A stretch of 58,372 nucleotides of DNA from Cytobacillus eiseniae (lineage in GTDB: Bacteria; Bacillota; Bacilli; Bacillales; Cytobacillaceae), in NCBI RefSeq assembly GCF_017874625.1, contig NZ_JAGIKZ010000022.1:1-58372 (forward strand). The letters are read 5' to 3'. The first letter of the stretch is position 1. Every line of letters starts with the position of its first letter. This document shows positions 1-9,123 of the stretch, piece after piece. A model generated the notes under the pieces. The model searched no databases, was not told the origin of the DNA, and saw only the letters and a list, made by a program, of their open reading frames with translations. The translations under genes and the position numbers were made by a program.

Positions 1-142
1 CGTCTATATTAATACAATAGGAGATTTTTTTATGCCTGTAAAATAATACATACTATTAATCCCCATTTTTTTGTAAGTCTTTTGCAAGACTAGTGAGATT
101 CCACAATTAAATTGAGTTATTCGCAATTATACTTTCCCCATT

Positions 143-175
143 AAAAAACCTCCTGACGATATACATCAGGAGGTT
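143..175 (-). terminator. Rho-independent terminator of the SHMT-like gene
   Basis: An inverted repeat (AACCTCCTGA / TCAGGAGGTT) lies just beyond the stop codon of the PLP enzyme gene. Read on the minus strand it is followed by a run of T residues. It closes the transcription unit. The first ~105 bases of the window are AT-rich and hold nothing I can support. Confidence 0.85.
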
Positions 176-188
176 CGCTATTCGTTTA

Positions 189-1535
189 TTAATCAAAGCA
201 ATAATGCAGTTTTTTGTATGCTGAGCGCATGTTGATGACTTGTTTTCGAATGGATTCTGTCGTATCTCTTCCTTCGAGGACACTGACAATGTATTCTGCA
301 ATACTATCCATTTCCGCTTCCTTCATGCCTAAGCGTGTAATTTCGATTGTGCCTATACGTAAACCGCTTGGGTAATCCCAATCCTCTGGTTTGTCACTTG
401 GGAGGAGGTTTTTATTCGTAATAATATTGGCCTCTGCAAGTTTATGTGCTACATCAAGCCCACCACCAAATTGCTTCACATCGAGAATGACTTGATGTGT
501 TTCTGTAAAGCCTTTATGTGAGCCGAGGACAGTGATTCCTCTTTCATATAATGCTTTAGCTAAAGCCTTTGCATTGGCAACGATTTGTGCCATATACTCT
601 TCTCCGAATGCTAAAAATTCTGCAGCAGAAGCGGCTAGTGCAGCCACGCGGTTTACTTGATGTGTCGCTGCAAGTGCAGGGAAAATCGTATCGCTAATTG
701 GCTCGGTTAATTCTGGATCATTCCAAACAATAATCCCACTTTGCGGGCCACTAAAAGTCTTTCCTGCTGACCCCGTCATAATGCAGGCGCCTTCATTTAA
801 TGGATCTTGGAATTGGCCTCCTCCAATTAATCCAAGCTGATGTGCGCCATCAAAGAATATCTTTCCACCCCACTCATTAACAATTTCAGACATTTCCTTT
901 AGCGGGAATGGGAAAAGTGTCATCGAAGCACCGAGTGTCACTAATTTTGGCTTAACTTCTCTAGCAACTTTTACAAAATCATCCATATTAACGACTAGGT
1001 CAACAGGATCCATTGGAACGTCGTAAATATTCAGTCCACGAATTCCTGCAGGCCCATCATAGCGGTTACTAGAATGTCCACCAAAAGGCTGGGCAATCGT
1101 TAAAATATTATCACCTGGTTTTGTTAGTGCCGCATATACAGTCATGTTTCCTATCATACTAGCAACTAAGCGGTGATCGGCATAATTACTCTTAAAGACC
1201 TTTTTTAATAATTCCACACAGAGAGATTCAATTTCATCAATATGCTTCGTACCTGAAAACCATCTTTGTGTAGGACCGATATGTCCTTCCGCAGCCCGAG
1301 TTCCTACTTCAGATGCAAGCAATTGGCGTACCGTCTGACTAGTTGGCGCTTCTGGTGCCAATAAATTCAGGCACTCCTCCCCTCGCCAAATCGCATTTCT
1401 ATCGACCGCATTTATAATTTCTTTCTGAATTAATCTTGATGAAGCACTTCTCTCAATAATATCCTTTGCCCAATCTAACACCTTTGAATCATGAACTTCA
1501 AAATTTCTAGTCGTCGTTGTTGATGTCGAATTCAT
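189..1535 (-). CDS. Serine hydroxymethyltransferase-like PLP enzyme (divergent)
   Basis: A 448-residue fold-type I PLP enzyme related to glycine/serine hydroxymethyltransferase. The FDGAH motif (Asp229, His232) and Lys259 in TGSAGKTFSGP match the cofactor-ring and Schiff-base positions of SHMT, and AEGHIGPTQRWFSG (about 82-95) corresponds to the SHMT substrate-mouth segment. Two details argue against the housekeeping enzyme: the usual His before the catalytic Lys is Gly, and the RGPR after it is SGPQ. It is more likely an aldolase or transaldolase acting on a beta-hydroxy or alpha-methyl amino acid; the substrate is not evident. I chose the ATG at 1535 because AGGAGG sits seven bases upstream. 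The leader is about 190 nt. The GntR regulator and transporter upstream carry similar promoters, so the three probably form one regulon. Confidence 0.85.
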   Translation of the reverse strand: MNSTSTTTTRNFEVHDSKVLDWAKDIIERSASSRLIQKEIINAVDRNAIWRGEECLNLLAPEAPTSQTVRQLLASEVGTRAAEGHIGPTQRWFSGTKHIDEIESLCVELLKKVFKSNYADHRLVASMIGNMTVYAALTKPGDNILTIAQPFGGHSSNRYDGPAGIRGLNIYDVPMDPVDLVVNMDDFVKVAREVKPKLVTLGASMTLFPFPLKEMSEIVNEWGGKIFFDGAHQLGLIGGGQFQDPLNEGACIMTGSAGKTFSGPQSGIIVWNDPELTEPISDTIFPALAATHQVNRVAALAASAAEFLAFGEEYMAQIVANAKALAKALYERGITVLGSHKGFTETHQVILDVKQFGGGLDVAHKLAEANIITNKNLLPSDKPEDWDYPSGLRIGTIEITRLGMKEAEMDSIAEYIVSVLEGRDTTESIRKQVINMRSAYKKLHYCFD

Positions 1536-1587
1536 TTCCATTCCTCCTAATTCGTGATCTTTTAAAAAAAAGCACAACATCTTGACC

Positions 1588-1605
1588 ATTGGACTATAGG
1601 ACAAT
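1588..1605. promoter_or_regulatory. 18-bp palindrome in the leader of the SHMT-like gene
   Basis: ATTGGACTATAGGACAAT is symmetric except for the two GA dinucleotides (ATTGnnCTATAGnnCAAT). It lies 50-70 bases before the start codon and downstream of the inferred transcription start. Its size and ATTG...CAAT ends resemble operators of GntR-family proteins, but the three-promoter motif described elsewhere is different, so a second regulator or a roadblock site is possible. Function is inferred only. Confidence 0.4.
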
Positions 1606-1733
1606 CAACTTTTCGTTCCATTCATGTTTCTCAAAGCTGTATCTTGACAGAGCCTCATTTCAATCTAGGTTGGAGGAAGCAATCTAAAAGGAAATTTTTC
1701 CATGAAGACGCTATAGGTTTTCTATCCAAAACC

Positions 1734-1762
1734 AATATATCGCATTTAACTTTACAGGTCAA
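1734..1762 (-). promoter_or_regulatory. Sigma-A promoter of the SHMT-like gene with shared GntR-type motif
   Basis: TTGACC (1757-1762) and TATATT (1734-1739) are separated by exactly 17 bases on the minus strand. The -10 box is embedded in AAATGCGATATATTGGTTT, which recurs over the -10 boxes of the gntR and transporter promoters. I infer an operator for the neighbouring GntR protein. Transcription should start near 1727, leaving a leader of about 190 nt. Confidence 0.7.
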
Positions 1763-1801
1763 TGATTTTATCAGATTATTATTTATTTTCAAATAAATGA
1801 T

Positions 1802-1851
1802 AAAAGGAGACTCGCTTATTTTCACGTCGTAAATAAGCAAAGTCCCCTTTT
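1802..1851 (-). terminator. Terminator of the gntR gene
   Basis: A long imperfect hairpin: AAAAGGAGACT...GCTTATTT pairs with AAATAAGC...AGTCCCCTTTT. It sits 29 bases beyond the gntR stop and ends in a T-rich tract on the minus strand. It separates gntR from the promoter of the SHMT-like gene. Confidence 0.75.
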
Positions 1852-1879
1852 AGATGTTTATCTGTAGATAATAATGTGA

Positions 1880-2533
1880 TCAGTCCCCATCAGCAATAAG
1901 AATCCTCCCTAAACTAAGCCAATTTTCCTCTACAAGGGAGCTAGCTAGATTTAGGTCATTAGCTTTAAAAGCAGCGATAATATTCTTATGTTGTTCTAGT
2001 GATTTCCGCCCATCAACAGAGCTAAATTTCGAAAATTCCAATCTACGAACCTTTGATATGACTCGATCTAGTGCTAGCTCAATTTCTTCATTTCGCGAAG
2101 CTTTTAAAATAATGGAATGAAAGTGATCATCAGCTTCTACTGCACAAATGACATCCTTCGTATCTAAAGCTTTTTGCAAATTAGAATTGCTTTCCTCCAT
2201 CTGTTTAATATTTTCTTCAGAAATGAAAGGAACAGCCAGTCGTGCTGCTAAACGATGTAAAGCAGCGATAACCGTAAAGGCATTTTTCGCCTCCTCTAAA
2301 TGAATTTCTGTGACGCAAGTTTGGGAGCCTGGAAGCGACTCAATAAGTCCCTCATCTTCAAGCCTTTTAAGCGCTTCCCTAACAGGCGTTCGACTGACAC
2401 CAAATTCAGCCGCTAGATCCTTATCTTTCACACGTTGCCCAGGTTCTAACTCTAATGTAATAATTGCTTTTTTTAGTGAATCATATATTTGGTCTCTTAA
2501 GGCTGGCCGATCAATCGTTTTTATTGTTTTCAT
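1880..2533 (-). CDS. GntR family (FadR/FCD subfamily) transcriptional regulator
   Basis: A 217-residue one-component regulator. Residues about 10-75 form the winged helix-turn-helix of GntR proteins (LRDQIYDSLKKAI, then VSRTPVREALKRLEDEGLI). The C-terminal helical FCD domain keeps the acidic and His residues of the ligand/metal site (DDHFH, later EQHKNII). There is no Shine-Dalgarno sequence. A strong promoter places the transcription start on or next to the ATG, so the mRNA is probably leaderless. The same sequence that forms the -10 region recurs at the promoters of the flanking enzyme and transporter genes, which points to autoregulation plus control of both. The effector is unknown; a substrate or product of the SHMT-like enzyme is the natural guess. 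Confidence 0.9.
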   Translation of the reverse strand: MKTIKTIDRPALRDQIYDSLKKAIITLELEPGQRVKDKDLAAEFGVSRTPVREALKRLEDEGLIESLPGSQTCVTEIHLEEAKNAFTVIAALHRLAARLAVPFISEENIKQMEESNSNLQKALDTKDVICAVEADDHFHSIILKASRNEEIELALDRVISKVRRLEFSKFSSVDGRKSLEQHKNIIAAFKANDLNLASSLVEENWLSLGRILIADGD

Positions 2534-2539
2534 AAAACC

Positions 2540-2568
2540 AATATATCAGTTTATTCTGAAAATGTCAA
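2540..2568 (-). promoter_or_regulatory. Sigma-A promoter of gntR; predicted leaderless start
   Basis: TTGACA (2563-2568), a 17-base spacer and TATATT (2540-2545). The seventh base after the -10 box is the A of the gntR ATG, so transcription and translation would start at the same place. The -10 region carries the ACTGATATATTGGTTTT version of the motif shared with the other two promoters of the module. Confidence 0.75.
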
Positions 2569-2600
2569 TTTTAAACAAGCGCATTTCCCCTAGACAATCC

Positions 2601-3578
2601 TTAAACTGATTTAACTTTTGGCAAACGTAGTTTAATAGGGACTTCCTTCTGTGACACATAGCTATGGAGAACCATGCCAAGGACAACGAAAAGCATTCCA
2701 ACCCATGATAAGTAGGATGGCAATGGTGCTGACAGCAAGAGAATTTCGCCCGAAACTGCAAATAAAACTTCAAAGGACTGTGTTGCCTCAACAGCAGCCA
2801 ATTTTTGCATATTCCCTTTGACCAAATCGGTTGCTTTAAAAAATAAAACCGTTGCTATGACTCCTGATGTAAGAGCAACGAGAAGGGACTGATATAATTG
2901 ACCGCCACTTGGGGGTCCAACAGTTGCTGCCCCATAGATTGAAAGAAGGAACCAAAATGGAAGGCTAGCAAGAGTCATCCCTAAGACGCGTTGGTAGGCA
3001 TCCAGCCGATTTCCGCAAACCTCCATCATTTTCCGATTGCCAAGCGGATAGGCAAAAGAAGCAATGATTACTGGCAAAATACTTAAAGCTAATTCTTTTC
3101 TAGTTAAATTTCCTGCTTGCTCCATTTGCATCATTCCAACACCAATAAGAATAAGTAGGGACATCGCCAAACCAATGAACGGTATCTTTCCTCTTACTTT
3201 CATTTGCCCATTCCCTGTTTGTTTCATTTCAAAAAATAAAGGACTTAATAGCGCACCTGAGAGAAGCGTAATCTGCCATGTACTTGCAACAAGCCATCCA
3301 GGCCCATAAGCGGCGGCAAAGCTTATCGGTGCATAGAATAATCCGAATCCAACAAAGCTCCATATAAGCCATCGACCTGGCTTTCTCTTCATTTCTTGTA
3401 AAAGAGGCTTCAGATTGCGTCTTCCGATAACAAGAACAAGTAAAAAGGGAACCATAAAGATGTATCGTAAGGAAGCACTCCAAATCCAACTGCCTCCTGA
3501 AAGCTCCATGGATCGGTTTAAAACAAACGTAAATGCAAAAAAGAAAGCAGCAAAAAAGCCTAAAATAATTGGACGCAA
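2601..3578 (-). CDS. DMT superfamily transporter (EamA/EmrE type)
   Basis: A 325-residue polytopic membrane protein with about ten hydrophobic segments and two homologous halves, typical of drug/metabolite exporters of the EmrE-like (multidrug resistance efflux) branch. The N-terminal segment GFFAAFFFAFTFVLNRSMEL and the C-terminal VEATQSFEVLFAVSGEILLL correspond to the ends of the two repeats. The start is TTG at 3578, preceded by GAGGTGAGG. It ends 67 bases before gntR and has its own promoter carrying the motif shared with gntR and the SHMT-like gene. I infer that it moves an amino acid or related compound handled by that enzyme; direction and substrate cannot be read from sequence. Confidence 0.85.
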   Translation of the reverse strand: MRPIILGFFAAFFFAFTFVLNRSMELSGGSWIWSASLRYIFMVPFLLVLVIGRRNLKPLLQEMKRKPGRWLIWSFVGFGLFYAPISFAAAYGPGWLVASTWQITLLSGALLSPLFFEMKQTGNGQMKVRGKIPFIGLAMSLLILIGVGMMQMEQAGNLTRKELALSILPVIIASFAYPLGNRKMMEVCGNRLDAYQRVLGMTLASLPFWFLLSIYGAATVGPPSGGQLYQSLLVALTSGVIATVLFFKATDLVKGNMQKLAAVEATQSFEVLFAVSGEILLLSAPLPSYLSWVGMLFVVLGMVLHSYVSQKEVPIKLRLPKVKSV

Positions 3579-3628
3579 AAAGCCTCACCTCGATTAGTAA
3601 AAATATTATGTAAATTTTACATATAATT

Positions 3629-3656
3629 AATATATCGCATTTTGGTTTTATTTCAA
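3629..3656 (-). promoter_or_regulatory. Promoter of the DMT transporter with shared GntR-type motif
   Basis: TTGAAA (3651-3656), 16 bases, TATATT (3629-3634). The sequence AAAATGCGATATATT around the -10 box matches the one at the SHMT-like gene. Just downstream, 3608-3622 is a near-perfect palindrome (ATGTAAATTTTACAT) that could be a second protein site. Confidence 0.6.
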
Positions 3657-3670
3657 TAGCCATTTTAGAC

Positions 3671-3701
3671 AAAAAAACTGCCTGAAACAAATTCAGACAG
3701 A
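3671..3701 (-). terminator. Terminator of tdk
   Basis: CTGTCTGAA / TTTCAGGCAG hairpin followed by seven T residues on the minus strand, immediately after the tdk stop codon. Confidence 0.85.
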
Positions 3702-3709
3702 AGATACAT

Positions 3710-4333
3710 TTATGATGATATTGAGTTAGATGTTTGCTTTCCATCGATGATTCCAGGAGCTTTCGGCACTTCATGATGATGGCGACAACGAGGCTCGTAC
3801 GCTTCAGAGGCACCCACTAAAATAACAGGATCATCATAGGAAGCTGGCTTGCCATTAATCAAACGCTGTGTACGGCTAGCTGGTGATCCACAAACAGCAC
3901 ACACAGCTTGAAGCTTTGTGACCAATTCGGCAATCGCCATTAGTGCAGGCATTTGAGCAAATGGTTCTCCACGAAAATCTTGATCAAGGCCAGCTGCGAT
4001 CACGCGATGACCGCTATTCGCAAGATGCTGAATCACCTTTACAACTTCCGAATCGAAAAACTGAACTTCGTCAATGGCAATGACATCGATTTCAGCATTA
4101 ATATGTTTAAAAATATCAGTAGAATGGGCAATAGGTAAAGCGGTAACGGCCGTTCCGTTATGGGAAACAACCTCTTCTTTACTATAACGATTATCTAATT
4201 GCGGTTTGAACACGGCGATTTGCTGTTTAGCAAATTGAGCTCTGCGCACGCGCCGGATCAGTTCTTCTGATTTGCCAGAGAACATACTTCCACAAATGAC
4301 CTCTACCCACCCATGATGCTGCATCACATACAT
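3710..4333 (-). CDS. tdk: Thymidine kinase
   Basis: A 207-residue type II thymidine kinase, which phosphorylates thymidine to dTMP for salvage. The Walker A loop GSMFSGKS is at residues 15-22, the DEVQFF motif supplies the catalytic acidic residue, and CAVCG plus a C-terminal CRHHHE supply the structural zinc ligands. A GGAGG lies upstream of the ATG. It sits between its own terminator and that of rpmE. Order tdk-rpmE-rho is the B. subtilis order. Confidence 0.97.
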   Translation of the reverse strand: MYVMQHHGWVEVICGSMFSGKSEELIRRVRRAQFAKQQIAVFKPQLDNRYSKEEVVSHNGTAVTALPIAHSTDIFKHINAEIDVIAIDEVQFFDSEVVKVIQHLANSGHRVIAAGLDQDFRGEPFAQMPALMAIAELVTKLQAVCAVCGSPASRTQRLINGKPASYDDPVILVGASEAYEPRCRHHHEVPKAPGIIDGKQTSNSISS

Positions 4334-4424
4334 GAATTCACCTCTCCTCCTTGCTACAGGGCAAATTACTTCTAATTGCTTCTTCTAAGTATCCCTTACA
4401 AGTCTAAATTGGCTTATAAGGCAA

Positions 4425-4460
4425 TAAAAAACAGGCAAGAAAGAAAACTTGCCTGTTTTG
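4425..4460 (-). terminator. Terminator of rpmE
   Basis: Perfect stem ACAGGCAAG / CTTGCCTGT with an eight-base loop, then TTTTTTATT on the minus strand. It starts a few bases after the rpmE stop. Confidence 0.9.
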
Positions 4461-4467
4461 TTTGTTG

Positions 4468-4677
4468 TTATTGTTGTTCTTTAATGCCGTATTTTTTATT
4501 GAAACGGTCAACACGTCCGCCAGCTTCAGCGAATTTTTGACGTCCCGTATAGAATGGATGACATTCAGAACAAGTTTCAACGCGGATTTCTTTTTGAACA
4601 GATCCTGTTTCAAACTCATTTCCGCAAGCACATTTCACCATTGCTTTATTATAATTTGGATGAATTCCTGTTTTCAT
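4468..4677 (-). CDS. rpmE: 50S ribosomal protein L31 (zinc form)
   Basis: A 69-residue L31. It carries the zinc-binding cysteines of the C+ form (CACGNEF and [10 protein letters not shown]), so it is the zinc-containing paralogue rather than the zinc-free YtiA type. The start MKTGIHPNY is supported by AAGGAG nine bases upstream; the in-frame ATG three codons earlier touches the ribosome binding site and is unlikely. The family is 65-70 residues, so it is full length. Confidence 0.97.
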   Translation of the reverse strand: MKTGIHPNYNKAMVKCACGNEFETGSVQKEIRVETCSECHPFYTGRQKFAEAGGRVDRFNKKYGIKEQQ

Positions 4678-4907
4678 TCTTTTCATCTCCTTCCGCCCTG
4701 AATCATACCGAAACAGAGTATATAGTGCGAGCATTTCAGTAAATGCCGTATAATCAAAAACACACTGGAATTATTATAACAAGGCCAAACTTAATTTGCA
4801 ATATTTGATTTGTCGATTTTGCACGATAGGGAAAAATTGGTTTACACACACCCACAATCTAACAAAACCTTTAAATCCTGCCATAGAAGGCCTATGTTCT
4901 TAAACGA

Positions 4908-6176
4908 TTAGTGAGATCTCTTCGTTTTCATTTCTTCCGAAAGGTTAGCGAAGAACTCCTCATTGGATTTTGTTTGTTTCAATTTACGCAAGAACTTTTC
5001 AACGAAATCAGGTGAGTCCGTCATTGCTTTGCGGATCGCCCATAGCTTGTCTAGATGATCCTTCTGGATAAGAAGTTCTTCTTTACGTGTACCTGAACGG
5101 CGAATATCAATGGCAGGGAAAATACGTCGTTCTGCAAGTGAACGGTCAAGGTGAAGCTCCATATTCCCTGTTCCTTTGAATTCCTCATAAATCACATCAT
5201 CCATACGTGAGCCTGTATCAACTAACGCAGTTGCGAGAATTGTTAAACTTCCGCCCTCTTCGATATTACGGGCAGCACCGAAGAATCGTTTTGGACGGTG
5301 GAATGCTGCTGGATCAATTCCTCCAGACAATGTTCGTCCACTTGGTGGAATGACAAGGTTATACGCTCTTGCTAATCTCGTAATGCTATCCATTAGAATG
5401 ACAACATCACGCTTATGCTCAACAAGACGCATTGCACGTTCAAGAACTAGTTCTGCTACTTTTATATGGTTTTCAGGCACTTCATCAAATGTTGAACTGA
5501 CTACATCTCCTGCAACCGAACGTTCAATATCTGTCACTTCCTCTGGGCGTTCATCAATTAAGAGAACAATTAGCTCTACCTCTGGATGATTTGTTGTAAT
5601 GCTATTAGCAATTTCCTTTAATAGCATCGTTTTTCCTGCCTTTGGAGGAGCTACGATTAACCCACGCTGACCAAACCCAACAGGTGCGAGAACATCCATG
5701 ATTCGTGTTGAAAGATGCTTTGGCGTTGTTTCAAGCATCATTTGGCAATCTGGATATAATGGCGTTAATCCAGGGAAATGGACACGTTCCTTCGCTGATT
5801 CTGGGTCATCCCCATTCACTGCTTCTACTTGCAAAAGGCCGAAATACCGTTCATTTTCCTTTGGCGGGCGGACCTTTCCAGAAACTTTATCCCCGTTTCT
5901 TAAGTCAAAACGGCGAATTTGCGAGGCAGATATATAGATATCTTCAGAGCTTGGCGAATAATTAATCGGACGTAAAAAACCAAAGCCTTCAGACTGAATA
6001 ATCTCAAGGACACCTTCCATAAAGAAGTAGCCTTCTTTTTCAGCCCTTGCCTTTAAAATCGCAAAAATTAATTCCTTTTTTGTTAATTTGCTATAATAAG
6101 AAACTTTATATTCACGAGCAAGCTCATAAAGCTCCTTTAGCTTCATATTATCTAAACTTGAAATATTTAATCCCAT
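4908..6176 (-). CDS. rho: Transcription termination factor Rho
   Basis: A 422-residue hexameric RNA-dependent ATPase that ends untranslated transcripts. Order: N-terminal helical domain (about 5-50), cold-shock-like RNA-binding domain (52-125, with the RNP-like GFGFLR), and the RecA-type motor with P-loop APPKAGKT at 176-183, DERPEEV and the Q/R loops. The start MGLNISSL matches the length of Bacillus Rho, although no good Shine-Dalgarno precedes it; no other in-frame start is plausible. The 373-base gap upstream is AT-rich. In B. subtilis rho is known to be autoregulated in its leader, and this gap could serve that role. Confidence 0.97.
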   Translation of the reverse strand: MGLNISSLDNMKLKELYELAREYKVSYYSKLTKKELIFAILKARAEKEGYFFMEGVLEIIQSEGFGFLRPINYSPSSEDIYISASQIRRFDLRNGDKVSGKVRPPKENERYFGLLQVEAVNGDDPESAKERVHFPGLTPLYPDCQMMLETTPKHLSTRIMDVLAPVGFGQRGLIVAPPKAGKTMLLKEIANSITTNHPEVELIVLLIDERPEEVTDIERSVAGDVVSSTFDEVPENHIKVAELVLERAMRLVEHKRDVVILMDSITRLARAYNLVIPPSGRTLSGGIDPAAFHRPKRFFGAARNIEEGGSLTILATALVDTGSRMDDVIYEEFKGTGNMELHLDRSLAERRIFPAIDIRRSGTRKEELLIQKDHLDKLWAIRKAMTDSPDFVEKFLRKLKQTKSNEEFFANLSEEMKTKRSH

Positions 6177-6513
6177 ATAGACACCACACTTTTGAATTTT
6201 CAATCTCTTTTTCCATGAACAAGTAAATAACGATGGAAAGAAATAGGATTTATAATGTATTGAGGTAATAAAAATCTGTAAAAAGTAAATAAGGATACCG
6301 AGGAATCGCTCCAAATGGAACGATATTTTCTATTATAAACGATGTTGAATGGTCTTTAATTGAGGTTTCCTCTACTATTTGAAAAACAACTCTTATTTTA
6401 CTCCTTTATTAGCTGTTTAACAACTACATTTTCCTTACAAAGAGGGAAAGGAGCTACTTTTTTACTATAAAGAACTAGGAAATAAGTGATAATTGGAAGG
6501 AGGGTAGGATAAT

Positions 6514-6540
6514 AGGTCTGGCTATTCACCAGACCTTTTT
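6514..6540. terminator. Hairpin between glpX and rho
   Basis: AGGTCTGG / CCAGACCT with a seven-base loop, ten bases past the glpX stop. The T-tract is on the plus-strand side (TTTTTCTC), so it would stop antisense transcription into glpX better than glpX transcription itself. It may work in both directions. The rest of 6177-6549 shows no gene. Confidence 0.6.
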
Positions 6541-6549
6541 CTCTTCTAC

Positions 6550-7512
6550 TTAACGAATCACAAGATTTGGCTTTTTCATCAAGCTGTGACGGCCTTCGAT
6601 AAAACGGACAGTCCCTGATTTTGCGCGCATAACGACTGAATGTGTAGAGCCGTAGGAGCCTTTAAATTGAACGCCTTTTAACAGCTCGCCATCTGTAATG
6701 CCTGTAGCAGCAAAAATCGCATCATCGCCTTTTACTAGGTCATCCATCAGAAGCACTTTATTCACGTCTAATCCCATCTTTATGCAACGCTCTAATTCGG
6801 CATCATTTTGAGGAAGTAACTTTCCTTGGATTTCCCCACCAAGGCATTTAAGTGCTACTGCAGCAAGGACCCCTTCAGGTGCGCCACCTTGTCCAAATAA
6901 AATATCAACGCCTGTATGATCAAATGCAGTATTGAATGCACCCGCTACATCGCCATCATTAATCAATTTAATTCTAGCACCAGCTTCACGCAATTGGTTA
7001 ATAATATGTTCATGACGCGGACGATCTAAGACGGTTGCTACGACATCAGAAATATCTTTATTTTTCGCTTTTGCAACTGCTTTTAAGTTGTCTAGGACAG
7101 AAGCATTAATGTCGATTTGTCCAACAGCCTCTGGACCTACGGCAATTTTATCCATATACATATCTGGTGCATGCAATAGATTTCCGTGGTCTGCAATAGC
7201 GAGGACAGCTAGGGCATTCCAACCCCCACTCGCTACGATGTTTGTGCCTTCAACAGGATCGACAGCTACATCCACTCGCGGGCCATAGCCAGTTCCAAGC
7301 TTTTCTCCTATGTAAAGCATCGGTGCTTCGTCCATTTCTCCTTCACCGATTACAACTGTTCCTTTCATCGGAACGGTATCAAACACATCTCTCATTGCAG
7401 AAGTTGCTGCATCATCCGCTTCGTCCTTTTTTCCTCGTCCCATCCAGCGAGCAGATGCTAATGCTGCACCTTCTGTTACACGGACTAGCTCCATTGATAA
7501 GCTTCGTTCCAT
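6550..7512 (-). CDS. glpX: Fructose-1,6-bisphosphatase, class II
   Basis: A 320-residue GlpX-type phosphatase that hydrolyses fructose 1,6-bisphosphate in gluconeogenesis. Metal and substrate motifs are visible: [10 protein letters not shown], the VDPVEGTN loop, and [10 protein letters not shown] towards the C-terminus. The length equals the family norm. The ribosome binding site is a GAGGG/GGGGG stretch upstream. It lies between murZ and rho as in B. subtilis, and near fbaA and tal, so fructose-phosphate enzymes are clustered here. Confidence 0.96.
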   Translation of the reverse strand: MERSLSMELVRVTEGAALASARWMGRGKKDEADDAATSAMRDVFDTVPMKGTVVIGEGEMDEAPMLYIGEKLGTGYGPRVDVAVDPVEGTNIVASGGWNALAVLAIADHGNLLHAPDMYMDKIAVGPEAVGQIDINASVLDNLKAVAKAKNKDISDVVATVLDRPRHEHIINQLREAGARIKLINDGDVAGAFNTAFDHTGVDILFGQGGAPEGVLAAVALKCLGGEIQGKLLPQNDAELERCIKMGLDVNKVLLMDDLVKGDDAIFAATGITDGELLKGVQFKGSYGSTHSVVMRAKSGTVRFIEGRHSLMKKPNLVIR

Positions 7513-7575
7513 TCTATTATCCCCCTCAACCTCATTGCCTATATTTCCTTATCGGATTTTTCTATTACTAGCTGT

Positions 7576-7839
7576 TTTAATTAGGCTGTTTTCGTAAACA
7601 TTGTTGCTATTTTTCACATAATTTTGGTAAAGGTTGATTTCCACTCCAGGTTGCTCCCTTTCCGCGGGGTAGTCCGCTTGAGCCTCCTCGTCGCTTATGC
7701 TCCTGTGGGGTCTCAGCTGTCCTACGCATCCCGCAGGAGTCTCGCACCTTCCGCTCCAATCAACCGACCTATTTGGTAAAGCATTCATTCTAACAATTGA
7801 TTTAAAAACAACAATCTTTTAGAAAAGAGCCTTTAATTA
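7576..7839. mobile_element. MITE-like element, copy 1, with 8-bp target duplication
   Basis: A 248-bp element (7584-7831) with imperfect ~25-bp terminal inverted repeats (GGCTGTTTTCGTAAACATTG at one end; the other end reads as GGCTCTTTTCTAAAAGATTG on the opposite strand). TTTAATTA stands on both sides (7576-7583 and 7832-7839). The right duplication contains the murZ stop codon. It has no coding capacity. Inside are GGTTGATT...AATCAACC and a GC-rich hairpin region (CTCCTGTGGGG...CCCGCAGGAG). Three more copies are in the window. This copy lacks a ~50-bp internal block present in the others. Confidence 0.85.
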
Positions 7840-9123
7840 TGCATTTTTGAACTGTTCTTGTTCTTCTTTTGAAAGGTTTTCACGCCAAATGGTCGCACCA
7901 AGCCCATTTAATTTTTCAACTAAATGACTATAACCTCGATCAATATGATCGACACCAGTGATTTCTGTTACCCCTTCAGCCATTAAGCCTGCGATGACTA
8001 GTGCAGCACCTGCCCGTAGATCACTTGCTTTTACTTTTGCACCTTGCAGCTTGACTGGGCCGTGGATAATCGCTGAGCGGCCTTCGACTTTAATATTTGC
8101 ATTCATTCTTCTTAATTCATCGATATGCTTAAAACGGGCACTATAGATCGTATCGGTTACCATGCTTGTCCCGATCGCACCAGTTAATAATGAAGTGAAC
8201 GGCTGCTGAAGATCAGTCGGAAACCCAGGGTAGACTAGTGTTTTAATATCCACTGCTTTCATCTCTTTTGCTGGTCCAACAAATACTTGATCATCGCTTG
8301 CTTCAATTTGAACGCCCATTTCCCTTAGCTTAGCAATGAGTGATTCCATATGTTGTGGGATGACATTATCGATTAAGACGCCTTCTCCTGCTGCGGCGCC
8401 GAGAATTAAATACGTGCCTGCCTCAATGCGATCAGGAATAATGGTATGTTGACAGCCATGAAGCTGATCCACCCCATCAATCCGAATGACATCTGTACCT
8501 GCACCTTTAATTTTAGCTCCCATATTTGTTAATAAAGTTGCTACATCAATAATCTCTGGCTCTTTTGCCGCATTTTCAATGATCGTTCGTCCCTTAGCCC
8601 TTACTGCAGCAAGCATAATATTAATCGTTGCCCCTACACTTACAACATCTAGATAAATTCTAGCACCACGAAGCTCGTCTGCACGTAAATAAATCGCTCC
8701 CTGCTCGTTCGTTACATTGGCACCAAGCGCTTCGAAGCCTTTAATATGTTGATCAATTGGTCTTGGACCAAGGTGACAGCCACCTGGCAGCCCAATGACC
8801 GCCTTTTTAAAGCGCCCAAGCATCGCACCCATTAAATAGTAGGATGCACGAAGTTTTTTTACTTTTCCATTCGGCAAGGGCATGGAAATCATAGAAGATG
8901 GATCCACTGTCATATCATTCTCATTCAGCTGAACAGTTCCCCCAATTTCTTCAAGCAGTCCTTTTAAAATATGAACATCCGAAATATTTGGCAGTCCTTC
9001 AATTGTGACAGGCGAATCAGCCAGTATGGTAGCTGGGATTAATGCGACTGCACTATTCTTTGCTCCGCTAATTCGAACAGTTCCCTTCAAAGGATAACCG
9101 CCTGCAATCATAAGCTTTTCCAT
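7837..9123 (-). CDS. murZ: UDP-N-acetylglucosamine 1-carboxyvinyltransferase (MurA2/MurZ)
   Basis: A 428-residue enzyme that transfers enolpyruvate from PEP to UDP-GlcNAc, the first committed step of peptidoglycan synthesis. Lys22 in the SGAKNSA motif and the loop cysteine Cys116 ([13 protein letters not shown]), the fosfomycin target, are present. The protein is full length. Low-GC Gram-positives usually have two copies; the position between glpX and tal identifies this as the MurZ (MurAB) paralogue. AAGGGAG precedes the ATG. Its stop codon lies within the target duplication of a MITE-like element. Confidence 0.95.
   Translation of the reverse strand: MEKLMIAGGYPLKGTVRISGAKNSAVALIPATILADSPVTIEGLPNISDVHILKGLLEEIGGTVQLNENDMTVDPSSMISMPLPNGKVKKLRASYYLMGAMLGRFKKAVIGLPGGCHLGPRPIDQHIKGFEALGANVTNEQGAIYLRADELRGARIYLDVVSVGATINIMLAAVRAKGRTIIENAAKEPEIIDVATLLTNMGAKIKGAGTDVIRIDGVDQLHGCQHTIIPDRIEAGTYLILGAAAGEGVLIDNVIPQHMESLIAKLREMGVQIEASDDQVFVGPAKEMKAVDIKTLVYPGFPTDLQQPFTSLLTGAIGTSMVTDTIYSARFKHIDELRRMNANIKVEGRSAIIHGPVKLQGAKVKASDLRAGAALVIAGLMAEGVTEITGVDHIDRGYSHLVEKLNGLGATIWRENLSKEEQEQFKNA

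Noticed and set aside
6177..6549. Known riboswitch in the long rho leader
   Set aside because: No conserved riboswitch core was recognised. Autoregulation of rho is possible from what is known in B. subtilis, but I could not point to the elements.
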